From Aphelenchoides besseyi (taxonomy: Eukaryota > Nematoda > Chromadorea > Rhabditida > Aphelenchoididae), in the NCBI GenBank assembly GCA_024699855.1, contig JAMPIQ010000001.1, positions 17,856,001 to 17,920,000 of the forward strand: a stretch of DNA of 64,000 nt, written 5' to 3'. The position numbers and the translations under genes are program-made. Of this stretch, positions 10,158-22,000 are shown piece after piece. The notes under the pieces are model-generated. The model saw only the letters and a program-made list of their open reading frames with translations. It was not told where the DNA came from and ran no database searches. The first letter of the stretch is position 1. Each line of letters opens with the position of its first letter.

Positions 10158-10496
10158 GTTCTGTAATTTGGTCACAAAAACGGCGGTAGCTGACCTCTTC
10201 GGTTGTAGTTTGGTAATACTAATACACAATATTAAACTAATTAATGTTGCAAATTGTGCATCAGCCGGTTCATCAGTTGCAGAAATCCAAGTTGAATGCA
10301 AGTCAATAAACTTGGAATGGTTTATAAACAAAATGACGTGTCAAACGTATCGGCATCGTAATCTGTAAATCCGACAATTACGTAGAGATTAGCGTACTTT
10401 TAAGGCACTGGCCAAAAGTAATCCAAAAAGAAAAACTCATTTTGCAGTTCATTCTACGACAAGTCGATTTTATATTCGGCTATTTTTCATTCCAAA

Positions 10497-11684
10497 ATGA
10501 TGAATTTCGAGTTTATTGTTCAACTTCTTCAAGCTTCCTATACGCCACTTATCATTGCACTTAACGTCTATTTCATTTCTCGTTTCCGTCGATTGTCCGT
10601 CGTTCATATCAACTTTCGTATTCTTTTTGTAAGTCGTTAACTAATCTCAAGCTATTGGCGATCTTCAGAGTTCTTTGGTTGTTCAGTTGACTTTGAGTCC
10701 AATATGTGCTTCACTGGTCCACGGAATTCAATTTCTGTCTCAGAACACAAGCGACGATCGACTGATTCCAAATTTGTTTTCGATTCTTTTTTCTTTGCTT
10801 CACGCATTTTCGATTATTTTCGCGTTATTTCTCTTGTTATTCCTGGTTCTGGAACGCTTGATTGCGACGATTATGAGAGGAACTTACGAGCGATGGAACG
10901 GTAGCATGTCCATAGGCTTTCTAATTCTACAGGTAAAACGAACACTCATCAAACAATAACACTTCGTAGGGTATCATTACGTTGACACTTGTTGTTTACT
11001 ACTTTATCTACGACATTCAAACAGCGTCGAAAATCGACCTGCGAGCCGATCGGGGTCCATTTTTATTTCATGAGCGACAACCCAATTTCGTCCAATTCGT
11101 TTGGAGCGTTTCCGGTTCGGCGTTTTGTATTGAAATTATGGTACGTTCTGTTCGTTTTTGGCCATGAACAAAGACATTTAAGACTCTCCTTCTACTTTAC
11201 AAGCACAACAAAATTATGCTCAGTCAGCGTCTTAACCAACGACTTAGTGTTCGCTATCAATTCAAAGAGAACGTCGCGCTCGTTGGAACCTTGTTAGTCG
11301 GGATAACGTTGTTCGGACTTCTTTTGGCATTGGAGATTGCTGCGCAGTTTTTGTTGGTGGGCGAAGAGCAATTCACAAACAAAAACTTCGTAGCCGGACA
11401 AGTGACTTAAAAGCCAAAACAAACCCTAAAATGTCCTTTAGATTCAATTGATGTTATTCGACCTGTTCGACATGCTTTTCGTTCTATACATCATAATTTG
11501 GTATCCGCAACTGTGTAACATGGTCAAAGCCGACCTTCGCTGTCAATCTGGAATGCGATTGACCGATGTGGCTGCGACCGTTTATGTGAAACCATCCCCC
11601 GAACTAGAGGGCCAAACCCACTTTCAGCAATTGAACAGCTCGTGGAACGGAAATCTCTCGTCCGGACGAAATAGTCAACATTAA
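10497..11684 (+). CDS. Seven-helix chemoreceptor, Sra superfamily (sre/srab-like)
   Basis: Five exons (10497-10628, 10669-10932, 10970-11140, 11183-11401, 11442-11684) with introns of 36-42 bp encode 342 residues. Hydrophobic segments are spaced as in seven-helix receptors. LERLIATIMRGTYE at the end of helix 3 and LSVRYQFKEN before helix 6 match the signatures of nematode Sra-superfamily receptors (LER..A..YE and RYQ..EN). Such receptors usually act in sensory neurons. The C-terminal tail after helix 7 is Ser/Asn-rich. The gene starts about 340 bp downstream of the dispersed repeat, and no other chemoreceptor is nearby, although these genes often cluster. The subfamily assignment is uncertain. 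Confidence 0.85.
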
Positions 11685-12519
11685 ATTTCTCTTGTAATCT
11701 CGTTTACATTTTCGATTAAATTCGACCTTCAATCCAAAAACTCACAACTCGAAGGATGCCAATTGGAGAAATGAAAGTTAACAAATCGGCTTATTTCCCT
11801 CCGACGTTTGCTGATAATAAGCAAATTTTACGACACGCAAAAAGTTCCGCTTCAACTCGCAGCTAGAAATTAGGCTGGTTGGCGATAGCAAGCGAAACGA
11901 CGGCAGCGTTCCTCCAATCGCTTCGTTGACTTCCGACTTTTGGCGCCACAAAGTCGTTCGTATTATGTGCTTCCTTTAACAGTTATTAGACGGCTCATGA
12001 AACCTTTAAAGCGAACACCGCCTCCCAAATTTACAACCCCAAATTTTTATGCTACGTGGGTGCAACTGTTGTTCCAACTCAAGAGGTTCGAAACATGTGG
12101 AACATTAGTCAGAATGGAGATGTCAACTAACTTCCTGATGTCAGACTGTTTCCTCTCGTCTCAAGCCTGCCCAATGTTTTTGTCGATCGCTTTTGATTTG
12201 CCATCAATCGTTGAACATAAACGCCATTGACTCACGAACCTAAAAATCTTCATCTTTGCTCACGGGGGTGTGGTTGTGTGTCGATTGAATTTGTTTCCAT
12301 TATTACGACCGAAAACGTTCCGTCGATCCGCAACATCAACAATCGAAATAGACTTTTGCACAACAAAAACGACTCCATTGGTATTTTGGAGTATCGATTT
12401 AATCAACAATCTTCTTCGTCCATTCCGCACAGCTAACTCACTCAGTTGGTTGGTCATTTTTTGACCTTATCGCCAATAAAAACAAAATTCTTTCGCTTCC
12501 TAATCAGCTGTCTAATGGA
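11685..12519. other. Intergenic, no supported gene
   Basis: Short frames only. ATTAAA just downstream of 11684 may serve the chemoreceptor. The right part probably holds the promoter and 5' leader of the giant gene. Confidence 0.45.
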
Positions 12520-12774
12520 ATGCAAAGTTTTGTGAACAATCGCTGTGATCTCTTACGCATTTTACCCAATTTCCATCCCTCAACCGAACCCGCCAACGCA
12601 AAAGACGAGGCGGCCGGAGAGCAGAAGATGCATCACTTGTCCTTATCAGGATCCCAGTCATTACGAGAGTCGTCAGTCCGCAAGTTTGCAGTTGACAACT
12701 CCGCATGCAAATTGTCCCAACGAGTTGGAATGCGCCGTCGGCCTCAACTTATCAGTTCGGGTGGGGCGCAAACC
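12520..12774 (+). CDS. Possible upstream coding exon of the giant repeat gene
   Basis: An 85-codon stretch begins with ATG at 12520 and ends at a GTGAGT donor at 12775. A weak acceptor at 13026 (TTTTGAAG) would join it in phase to GTT GAT CGC ATG, extending the giant protein by 88 residues. The peptide is low-complexity and Ser/Arg-rich. A second frame over the same bases also reads smoothly and contains CITCPYQDPSHYES, so the coding frame is not settled and the segment may be 5' leader. Confidence 0.35.
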
Positions 12775-13035
12775 GTGAGTTTCTTTTGCATTGCCACCTC
12801 CGACTTTTCGTACTCAAATCTGAGCCCCATTTCAATTAGCAATAGTAATAGCGAGGGTTATACGAAATCACTTGTACTTCTGTGCTTTTGTTTCGAATGG
12901 CGTGATTCCCGTTTCTTTCTTCTAATCAGCACTTTTCGCGGAGTTCAACAATCGCCGATTGTTAGCAATAAACTTTGACGTCAATTCCTGTTCTTGATAA
13001 ACTTGTAATCTATTGGCTTTTTGAAGGTTGATCGC

Positions 13036-16000
13036 ATGGATCCGGGCATTGACGATCCGGACGAACGTCGATTTCAGCAATTCGCTGAGAAAACGAGTCG
13101 AAATGTGAACGTAAGTTCCGAATCCCGAAGTTCCTGATCACGTTGTTTGTAGGATGCTTCTGAAGTTGTTCGAGCGTTGGACGAGCGAATCGGTGCAATA
13201 AAAGCTGATTGTCAAGAAACCGAACGGAAATTACGTGATCTTGATGAGGGGGTTAGTTCGACTGTTCAAAACTCAAACAACTGAACCTTCTTAGGATGAA
13301 AGAAGTTGGTTGATTTATCGTCTTCAACGTCAACGACTCTTGTATGCACGTTATCATGTTCGCAAAGTTGCAATTTTGAAAAAGGTCAGTTAACTTATTC
13401 CAACGATAGAACAAGACGTTTCAGCTCGCCGATTATGGAACTTTAACTTTGCCCGGAGATGAAATGGAGAGCATTGCTCGTGAAGCGCGAGATCTCAGAC
13501 AAATGACAACCGAAGACGTGCGCTTGATGGAAGATCATTTGCGCCGTCATTCCACCGATGCGGGACATGGCCATTCCACGTCTTTTCATCAACACTCACA
13601 TGGAAACCATGAGGCCAAACGAGAGACCTGGAGAGCCTATTTCAACGCTCTTTTTGATCGACTTCATGGCTCACATCACGAAGAAGAACACGAGACGACA
13701 ACGAGAAGAAACTGCGACACGATCGAAGCGGCTCGTCGTTTTTATGCGGAACAGTTTGCTCGTGGATTTGAGCCGATTAGCGACGATCACGAGGACGAAT
13801 CATGGGTGACATCCCGCGAAACGATTTTATTCGGTGGAAACGAAACATCGAACTACGCAGCAGTTGGCGCGTCCGCTAACGCAACGATCGAACGACGCGA
13901 TCACTATCGAGATCAAAGACATGTTACTGATGAGGTAAAGAACCTTCATTTCCTTTGACTTTTTTGTTTAGGAGATTCGTTACGTTCACGAACACGTCCG
14001 ATCTTATCGTTTGGAAGCAACGTTGCAAAGAGATCAATGGTCCGAGATTTCAGCCGAATTGCAACGTTTGTACGAGAAAGATCCCGATTTATTTCGAAAA
14101 CACTTTGGTGACGAACAGCCGTGGAGACACGACAGCGACGACGATCAACACGACCATCGAGGCGATGATTTCGAAACAATCAAGATCGTGGATACGCAAT
14201 CAACGACCGCAACTTCACGTGATGACACCGCTTCAATTTCCGTTTCTTTGACTTCACGAGATGAATCGGCGATTTTCGAAGAGGACGAAGAAGCCGACGA
14301 TGCGACGACTCGCATTTCGTCGAATGGAACAACTCCAACGCCAACAGTTGAAGTGGTACAAGGACGTAATGAACACGGTCATTTGCTTTTACGTTCTGAT
14401 GATTTCGAATTGGCGCCGTTCGTCGTCGAAGCAACCACTCATGTACACGAAGGTGGTCGGACCAACTACACTGTCGAAGAGGAGCAGGAGATCGAACACA
14501 CACGACGCCGATTACCGCAACCAGAAGCTCCAACTCAAGTTTTAATCTACGAGGGATTCATGGCCGAGAAGCCGCTGATCATTGTTCTCGATCGTTATCC
14601 CTACGAATGGTACTACGAGATGCTTTCAACTCCACGCGTTCAGTCAACCGATGAAACTGAAGTTTTGACCGAAATTTCCGAAACTGTTAAGACAAAAAAA
14701 GTTCTCGAAGTGATCGAGCCACTCGGACAACCGGAACCCCAAGTTCGTACTGAAGTTTTGTGGAGAAGAAGTGAATTGCCGTACATGAAAATGGACGAAC
14801 GTCGACAGGTCTCGGAGTTTGGCGAATTGATTTTCACTCACGAAATCGAGGAGACAACTGAGCATAGTCCGAAAATCCGAAGAAAACCCGTTGAATCGGA
14901 TGATCGACCGTCAAGTCAAAAAGTCGATCTGCCTATTGGACAAGGAGTGTCAAAATACGAAGTTTTGTCGTATCGCGAATTCTCCGAACATCCACTTGTT
15001 GTCTCCATTGACACATATCCGCACGAATGGTACTACGAGCTATTGCCGCAACCAGTGGTCGTATACGACGAGTTTGGACGCGCCGTTCACGAAACAACAA
15101 CGCGATTTGACATTGAAGAAGAAGTGACCACCGAAAGAAGTCCGAAGATTCGAAGACGTCGTCCAGATGACATTTTGCGTGGAGAACTGTCGACTTTGCA
15201 TTATTCGGAATTCGTACCCCACCCACTTATCATCAGTTTGGATCGCTATCCTCGTGAATGGTGGTACGAGCACGTACATCACGAACACCCAATTCATCAA
15301 CAACCCTTGGAGTTGCAACCATTATCCGAACAACGACAACACATTCTGGAAGAAGAAGTGTCACATATTGGCTATGAAATTAAAGAAACTTTTGAACAAA
15401 GTCCAGCGATCAGACACATCAAAGAACTCGAGGAGTTGATTCGTTCGCCGACCGTTGAATTGCCGTACTTCGAAGAGCGACTTGTTTTCCATTTGCTCAA
15501 TTATGATCAAGATATGCCTCATCTACCATTTCACATTCGACGTCGTCCAGTTGCTCCCGTTCAAGAGCCGGTTGTTGAACCGATTCGAATTGAGCGCGTA
15601 ATTGAAGAAGTCAAAACCTTGTTGTTACGTGAATCTGAAATGCTGCAAAGTCCTTTGTTGGTTCAACAAGTTTTGCAGCCCCTCGAACCGGTAGTTGTAA
15701 TCGACGAGAGATCGAGACAACAAGAAGAAGTCGGCCGCTTGATGTTGCGCGACACAGAGTTTGGACGATACCCGTTGGATTCGTATTTGTCTCAACGACC
15801 GACAACTTTCGAATGGATTCCAATGCCCGAACAAACAACCCGAGTCGAAGAGTTTCCGTTGGGTCAACCGGAGCCAACGTTTACTGGCCACGTCGTTTAT
15901 CGTGAACGTCCGCTTTCACATACTCCCGAAACAGCTCTCTACCTATTGGAACCAACTCATGACTTGACATATTCTATCTACGAACCAATAGTCGAAATCA

Positions 16001-19000
16001 AGCATCTGCCTCAGCATATGGAAACTGGTCGGCTGTTATTGCGTGACGAGGAATTTGGTCCGTGGCCATTAAATGATTTTATACACCAACGACCCGACTA
16101 CTTTGAATACGATCTACACTACCACGTTCATTCACCTTCTGAATACAAATACGAAGAAATTCCGCTTGGTCAACATTTTGAGACTTCCGTTGGAACACTT
16201 GAATACGTTGAACACGCGCAGTCGGTTTGGATTGTCGAAAAGACGTTGGAAAATTTGCCTCAACCAGCACCTCGACTTTCAACTCACAAGCACGAACATC
16301 ACTCGGAGCATCATGATTCCCATTTCCACTTACCAGACGTTCATTTGCCGCATTTTCATTTGTCACATCACGAGCATAAACACAAGGAACACGAGAAGCC
16401 GGAACATGAACATGAGCATTTACACAAACATCCCGAACACAAAACTCATCATCACGAACATCCGGAGCATTCGAAACATGCGCGCGAGCATCACGAACCA
16501 CATTTCCATTTACCACACGTTCGTTTGGGTCATCACAAACACCACAAACCTTCAACCGAAGAACCTGAACATGTGATCTACGATCTACCACCATCTGAAG
16601 TTTACGAGATGCACTACGGTGCTGAAATGCCATTCACGGGTTTCGAAGTCGAAAAACAAACGCATTATGAAATGCCACCACCAGCCACTGTCTATGATGA
16701 ACCGCCAGTTTTTACTGATTTTCCGACTTGGGGTCAATCTCATCAATACGATTATGAGTTGATATATCGACCTGATTTCAACAAACATCCGCTGGTCATT
16801 GAAGAATGCAAAAGCCACGTTTACGAGCTTCCAGTCGAGCAACCAGTAAGAGCTCGATCTGAAACCAAGAAATCCGAAGATTTTCTTTTGTTGCGCGGTG
16901 ATGATCTCGACAATTTGCCGTACACGCACGCTCGACCGCCATCACTTTCCTACACGAATATTGGCGATACACGACGTAGTCGAACATCAACAGTAGTCAG
17001 CGAATTGAGCGATGTCCAGTTGTTGTGGCGTCGAACCGAATTTCGAGCCTCCTTATACGAACCCAATCGTCGCGTAGTTGTCGAAAGAGAAGTTAGACGT
17101 GAAACTGATCCAATTGTTCGTCGTCAACCCTCAGCTTCAACCGCAGCTTCCGACATTCAAGAGCTTCGTCCAAGCACCAGCGAGGTCGGCAGAAGCATGT
17201 CGTCCATTTCATCCGATACCATATCTTCCGTTTACGATCAACATCTTTTCTTGCGTCTGGAAATGCCATTCAGTCCGTTGGTTATCAACCGTGTACCTTC
17301 GCCGTTAACTTTTGAACCGGAGAAACGTGAACGCGGTGTTCCGCCTCGACGACCGTTAGAACCTATTCCATCACTTCCGACTCCAGTTGTTTCTCCCGTG
17401 GAGAAAACCGAATTCCTCCATCGAGAGGAAATGGAGCCCAGCGAGCGGATTCACGCCCATCAACTAGATTTCCATTTGTCGCATCACAAACACGAAAAGC
17501 CTCCGTATGTTTAAATTTGATCGGATAGAATGATGACGAGTTTATATTTTACTCCACGTGCTTATCTCCAGTTGTCATGATGCGGATGTAGAACTGTTCC
17601 AGTTTTCGTTTTCCCATTTTCTTGTGTACGGCGATCAGTGTTGCTATTGCTGTAATTAGGTTTAGTCATTGCAATTACCATTACCTGTTCGTCCTACGTA
17701 TGCCGTCATTCGCCGTTCTCCCGCGATGCCCACAACCATCCTTGGTCCATATTGTTTTAATTGTTTGAATCGTTGGAAAACGACTTTCCCGATTTGGAAA
17801 GGTTTTAACCAATTGGCTCCACAAACGACATCGTGCAGAGTTTGGCCGGCCTTCTTGAATTTCTGAAACCGATATGAAAATGGGTATTTGATTGAAGTTA
17901 CCAAGTTGGTTACGACTGGCTCTCGGTTGCTCCCAAAACATTTGTCTCCATTGACCAATATCGACGCTCCGCGATTCTTTGAGTTTTCGAATAACGAATC
18001 CAACGCTTGTTTGTGTTTTTCAATTTCTTTCACGAGCACCATGTTTTCTTGTTCAGTCCATTTGCCTCGCTTAAAATTTTGAGCACGATGTCCACCATTG
18101 GCAACAGGACGCACGATCGAAAGTTCGTCGGGCTCGAAGCCTCCAAAAATGGAATCCTAAAAATAGCGGTGAGAGAAGGGAACCGAAGTGATTCACAAAC
18201 CTCTGAATCTGACACCGCGGACAAATGATCACGAATCGGAAAGTCGGATAATGAAAAAACGAAATGACTCGCAGCCTCCAATCTATCTGCTTCGTGGGCC
18301 TAAAATCTAAAAACGGAAGCCCGATGTGTCAAAAGGTTTCCGTGTAAATTTCTGCTTCTTGTCTATTACAAGTGATTGCTGACACCTTTGTTTTGACAAG
18401 TTGATTTAAACTTTTGCCGCCACTAATTCAACTCGCTCAAGACCCATTAACTCCGCGACTCTTTTCAGGCATGTTCAACTGCCTAAAACTCCACCCCCTC
18501 AAAGGACGGAACAACCGTTGGAAAGGTTGCCAAGAGAACACGTCTACTGGGAGCCGATAGCAGATTATGAAAACGAGTTGTTACACAAAGATCACGAATT
18601 TCATAGCCATCCGTTGGATTACGCGATCTACGAGATGCCTCCTTACGTTGCAAAAGCGGAAGAAGAATTCGAACGTGTGATGGCCGAACCACACGTTCAT
18701 CCGCACATGGAACCCATTTCTTCCGATCTTCGACTCACATTGCCGAGTGAACACTTGGAACCGTTGATCAACGACGAAGATCTTTACAATCGTCCACTGG
18801 AACTACCAAGACGTAAAACTGATGAAGACATTGAAGTGCTGTTTCATCGAACAGCCGAAATGGACGAATTGCTTTTCGATGAGGTTTGGCATTTGGTGAG
18901 TTTGCGGGCGTTGAAAAGAGGTAAACAAAAATGTTTTAGTTGGATTCAACGCGCCCACATCGTCGACGTTTATCAGAGATCCAAGAAGAGACGATGTCAT

Positions 19001-22000
19001 TCGGTCCCGAATCAAACGCCAACAGCAAATCGAGTAGTGATCGTGGTCCAATTGGAACGACCGCCTATCACGAGTTGCCACAATTGAAATTCGAACAATA
19101 CGGAAACACAGCGCCCATCTACGATGTGCCGTTCGTTGAATCGCCGAGCTCTCAAGCCCTTTCACCCGACTATCCGCATCATCAACACCAACTCTGCTAC
19201 GTATACGATTTGCCGCAGATTCCGCTTCAATTCGAATCGACGGATTTGCCACCAATCGAAAGACCACCGCCGATTCCCGAGGAATTGGTCGGTCATTCTG
19301 ACTTCTCTTCTTCGTCATCAGAATCAGGTGTCGAACACGTAGAAGCTGATCGTGAATACGAAGTCACCGAATTTCGATCACACCAGTCAATTGAACCGAT
19401 TTACGCAGAAATCGGTCCAACTCACGTTTACGAACAACCAGCGCAACTGCCTAAAACTCCACCCCCTCAAAGAACGAAACAAACGTTAGTAAAACGAATG
19501 GCCGAAGCTTATAGTCGTCAACACGAACATCGAGATGTTCCCGTCGTTCCGATTCCTCGATTACATCGCATTTGGCCGCATGAAGAACTTTCGTACGTTA
19601 GTTTTCAAGCCACCTCCGTAGCTTCATCACACGTCATGGAAGCTCAAAAACCTATTCATCAACAGCAACACACTCATCACGTTCACAGACATCCGAGACG
19701 CGACACGATTGAATTCGAAACAGCGTCCAATTATGAACGATCTCCGGTCCCTGTGCGAGCAACAGAACGTTTTCGTCACGGGCATATTGACGAGATTGTT
19801 CGCATCGGTGGCGAAGACTTTAGAATCGTTGAGAAACTGGAAATCGACGGTCGAACATACAGTATCGAACGTCATGCCGATTTGCGACGACTGTTTACTG
19901 AATATCATATCGAAGATGCGTGGTTGGATCGTTACGTTCGTTCTCAACGCTGGCAAATTCCAATGTTTCTGGTGCCGGGTGCTCATAAACGTTTGGAGCT
20001 TCCGATTCGACCAACTTCTCGACGCCGAATTTCTTTGGGTTTGATGTTAAGACGAACACAACTCTCCGCTTCGGCACCCGAAGGTTTAGATCACTTGCAC
20101 ATGAACGATGTTTTCCAACAAATCGAACCCATCGGACAGCCGGCACCATCCGAAACCTCGTGGTCAGTTCGCAGTCCAACTCGTTCACGCAGCTCGCCGT
20201 TTGTTCATCGTTATTCACATGCCGAAGTCGAGGAAACGAATGAGCTGTTTCAGAATCCCGCCTTCATTCGCGCTCGTCAACACGCGGACGCCTTTGCTTG
20301 GGGATCGATTCATCGGAAGCAAGGACGTGAAATTGCTTCGGTTTTGCATCGTGCGGATTCAAAAACTGCCGAATCAGTTAGCTTCTCTGCGGAGAGCAAA
20401 CACGACAATAAACCTCATCACCATTTTCACGACGAAAAGCCTCATCATCACGTGTATGATACCGTTTACGAAGAACCTCATCAACATCATCGAGATTCTG
20501 TCGATCATTACGCGGAGCCAATTCCCGTTGCAGCTCGACGTTTAACTCAAACAACAGCCCCGTCGTTACCCTCGACTCCACCGCCCAAAATGCCGCCGGC
20601 ATTCTCGCTGAAATCGGAAGAACGTCCACTTTCGATTGCCGAACGTTTGCTAACCAAAACGTCGTCTTTCGAGCATCGTCATCGACATCCGAGTGGCACC
20701 GCCGAAACTCCAAGCGAACACTCAGAACAGCGACTAACACCGTTCGGAAGTCGACGAAGTTTCACCAGCGAACGACGCAAATGGTTGGGCGACGAGGAAG
20801 AAACGGAAGTCGGATCAGTTCACGACGAAGCCGAAGAGATTCATCGGGCAGTACATGGCTTGAGGTAAAGTTGGTTTTCTAATGTCAGCGAAAAATAGTC
20901 TTCGGAATTGTTTCTTGGATTGCTCTCTTTGGCCAAATGGGTCTTATTACGTCCGAGGAGGGTAAAGGGCGCGGATTGTTCTCCACGAAAAAGCGGCAGA
21001 ACGTCCAAAACCCATTGGCCGCCTCCTTCTGACCACTCTCTCGGACCGCAGCGGGTCGTCTTCTTCAGGCGCCCCGCTCTTTGGCCGTCCAGTTTTGTGG
21101 CCTCCCAGCTTTTCGGCTCATCGCTTCGTGCCATCGCTCTTCTTCCCAGCAATCGTTCGGGTTTCAAGTGGGAAACCACGAAAATCTGCGCGTACGCCTC
21201 TTCTCGACGTTTATTTTCGTATTCGATCACCAAAATTCTGGAATTTTTAATTCGCACGCTTTTTGGCGTGTTTCCCGTCGTGCGTTCTCACCGAAAAAGA
21301 ACCCAACGGACAAAAAACGCGAAAGCAGCGTGTCAACCGACTGGGAAACTTTTGACGAGTTATGACCCGAAATTCACGCTCTTTTTTGGCGAAGATTCGT
21401 TTTGTGGATTCGCGGTCGTCTAAACAACAACCCTTTCAAGGGATGGGTCGTCGTCGTGCGAATTGAAGCGCGTTCGTCTTATCAATGCAAATACGCGCTT
21501 TCGGGACCGCAAGGTCGTAAAGTCGACCAACATCGCAATCTCGAAGACTAACGAATTGCAACGTGTGTTTGTGTATGCTCGACATTTTCTCGATGGTCCT
21601 TTTTTCCACGCTCTCAAAATTCGGACGCGTCTTTTCGTTGAACTTTCTCGCGATCTTCGAAGGACGACGCTCCTGCGCGACGAGCGCGAAAAGAAAAACA
21701 TCGACGGGAAGGTTTGGAGGGCGCTTTTGACGTTTGCACGTTCGATTTGCGTCGATTGGCATGAAATTTCACGCAAATCTTCTTCCCGAAAACTTTCTGG
21801 TCACCAAACTTTCCACGTAATTCGCTCTATAACGAACTTTTCCGGAGATTAACTCGCGGCTGTGCGGAAGGACGCTTTGCGTAAACAAAATTTAGCGCTA
21901 CAAACTCGCGGTCTTTTGACAAAACTTGCGCTCTGATTTTGGGTTCGCGATCGGCTCCAAACGTCGAGTCTCTTTCCCACGATCCTCCGAAAAGTTTCAA

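Noticed and set aside
16079..16633. 184-codon minus-strand frame rich in Val, Arg and Asn
   Set aside because: It is the mirror of the His-rich coding stretch of the giant gene.
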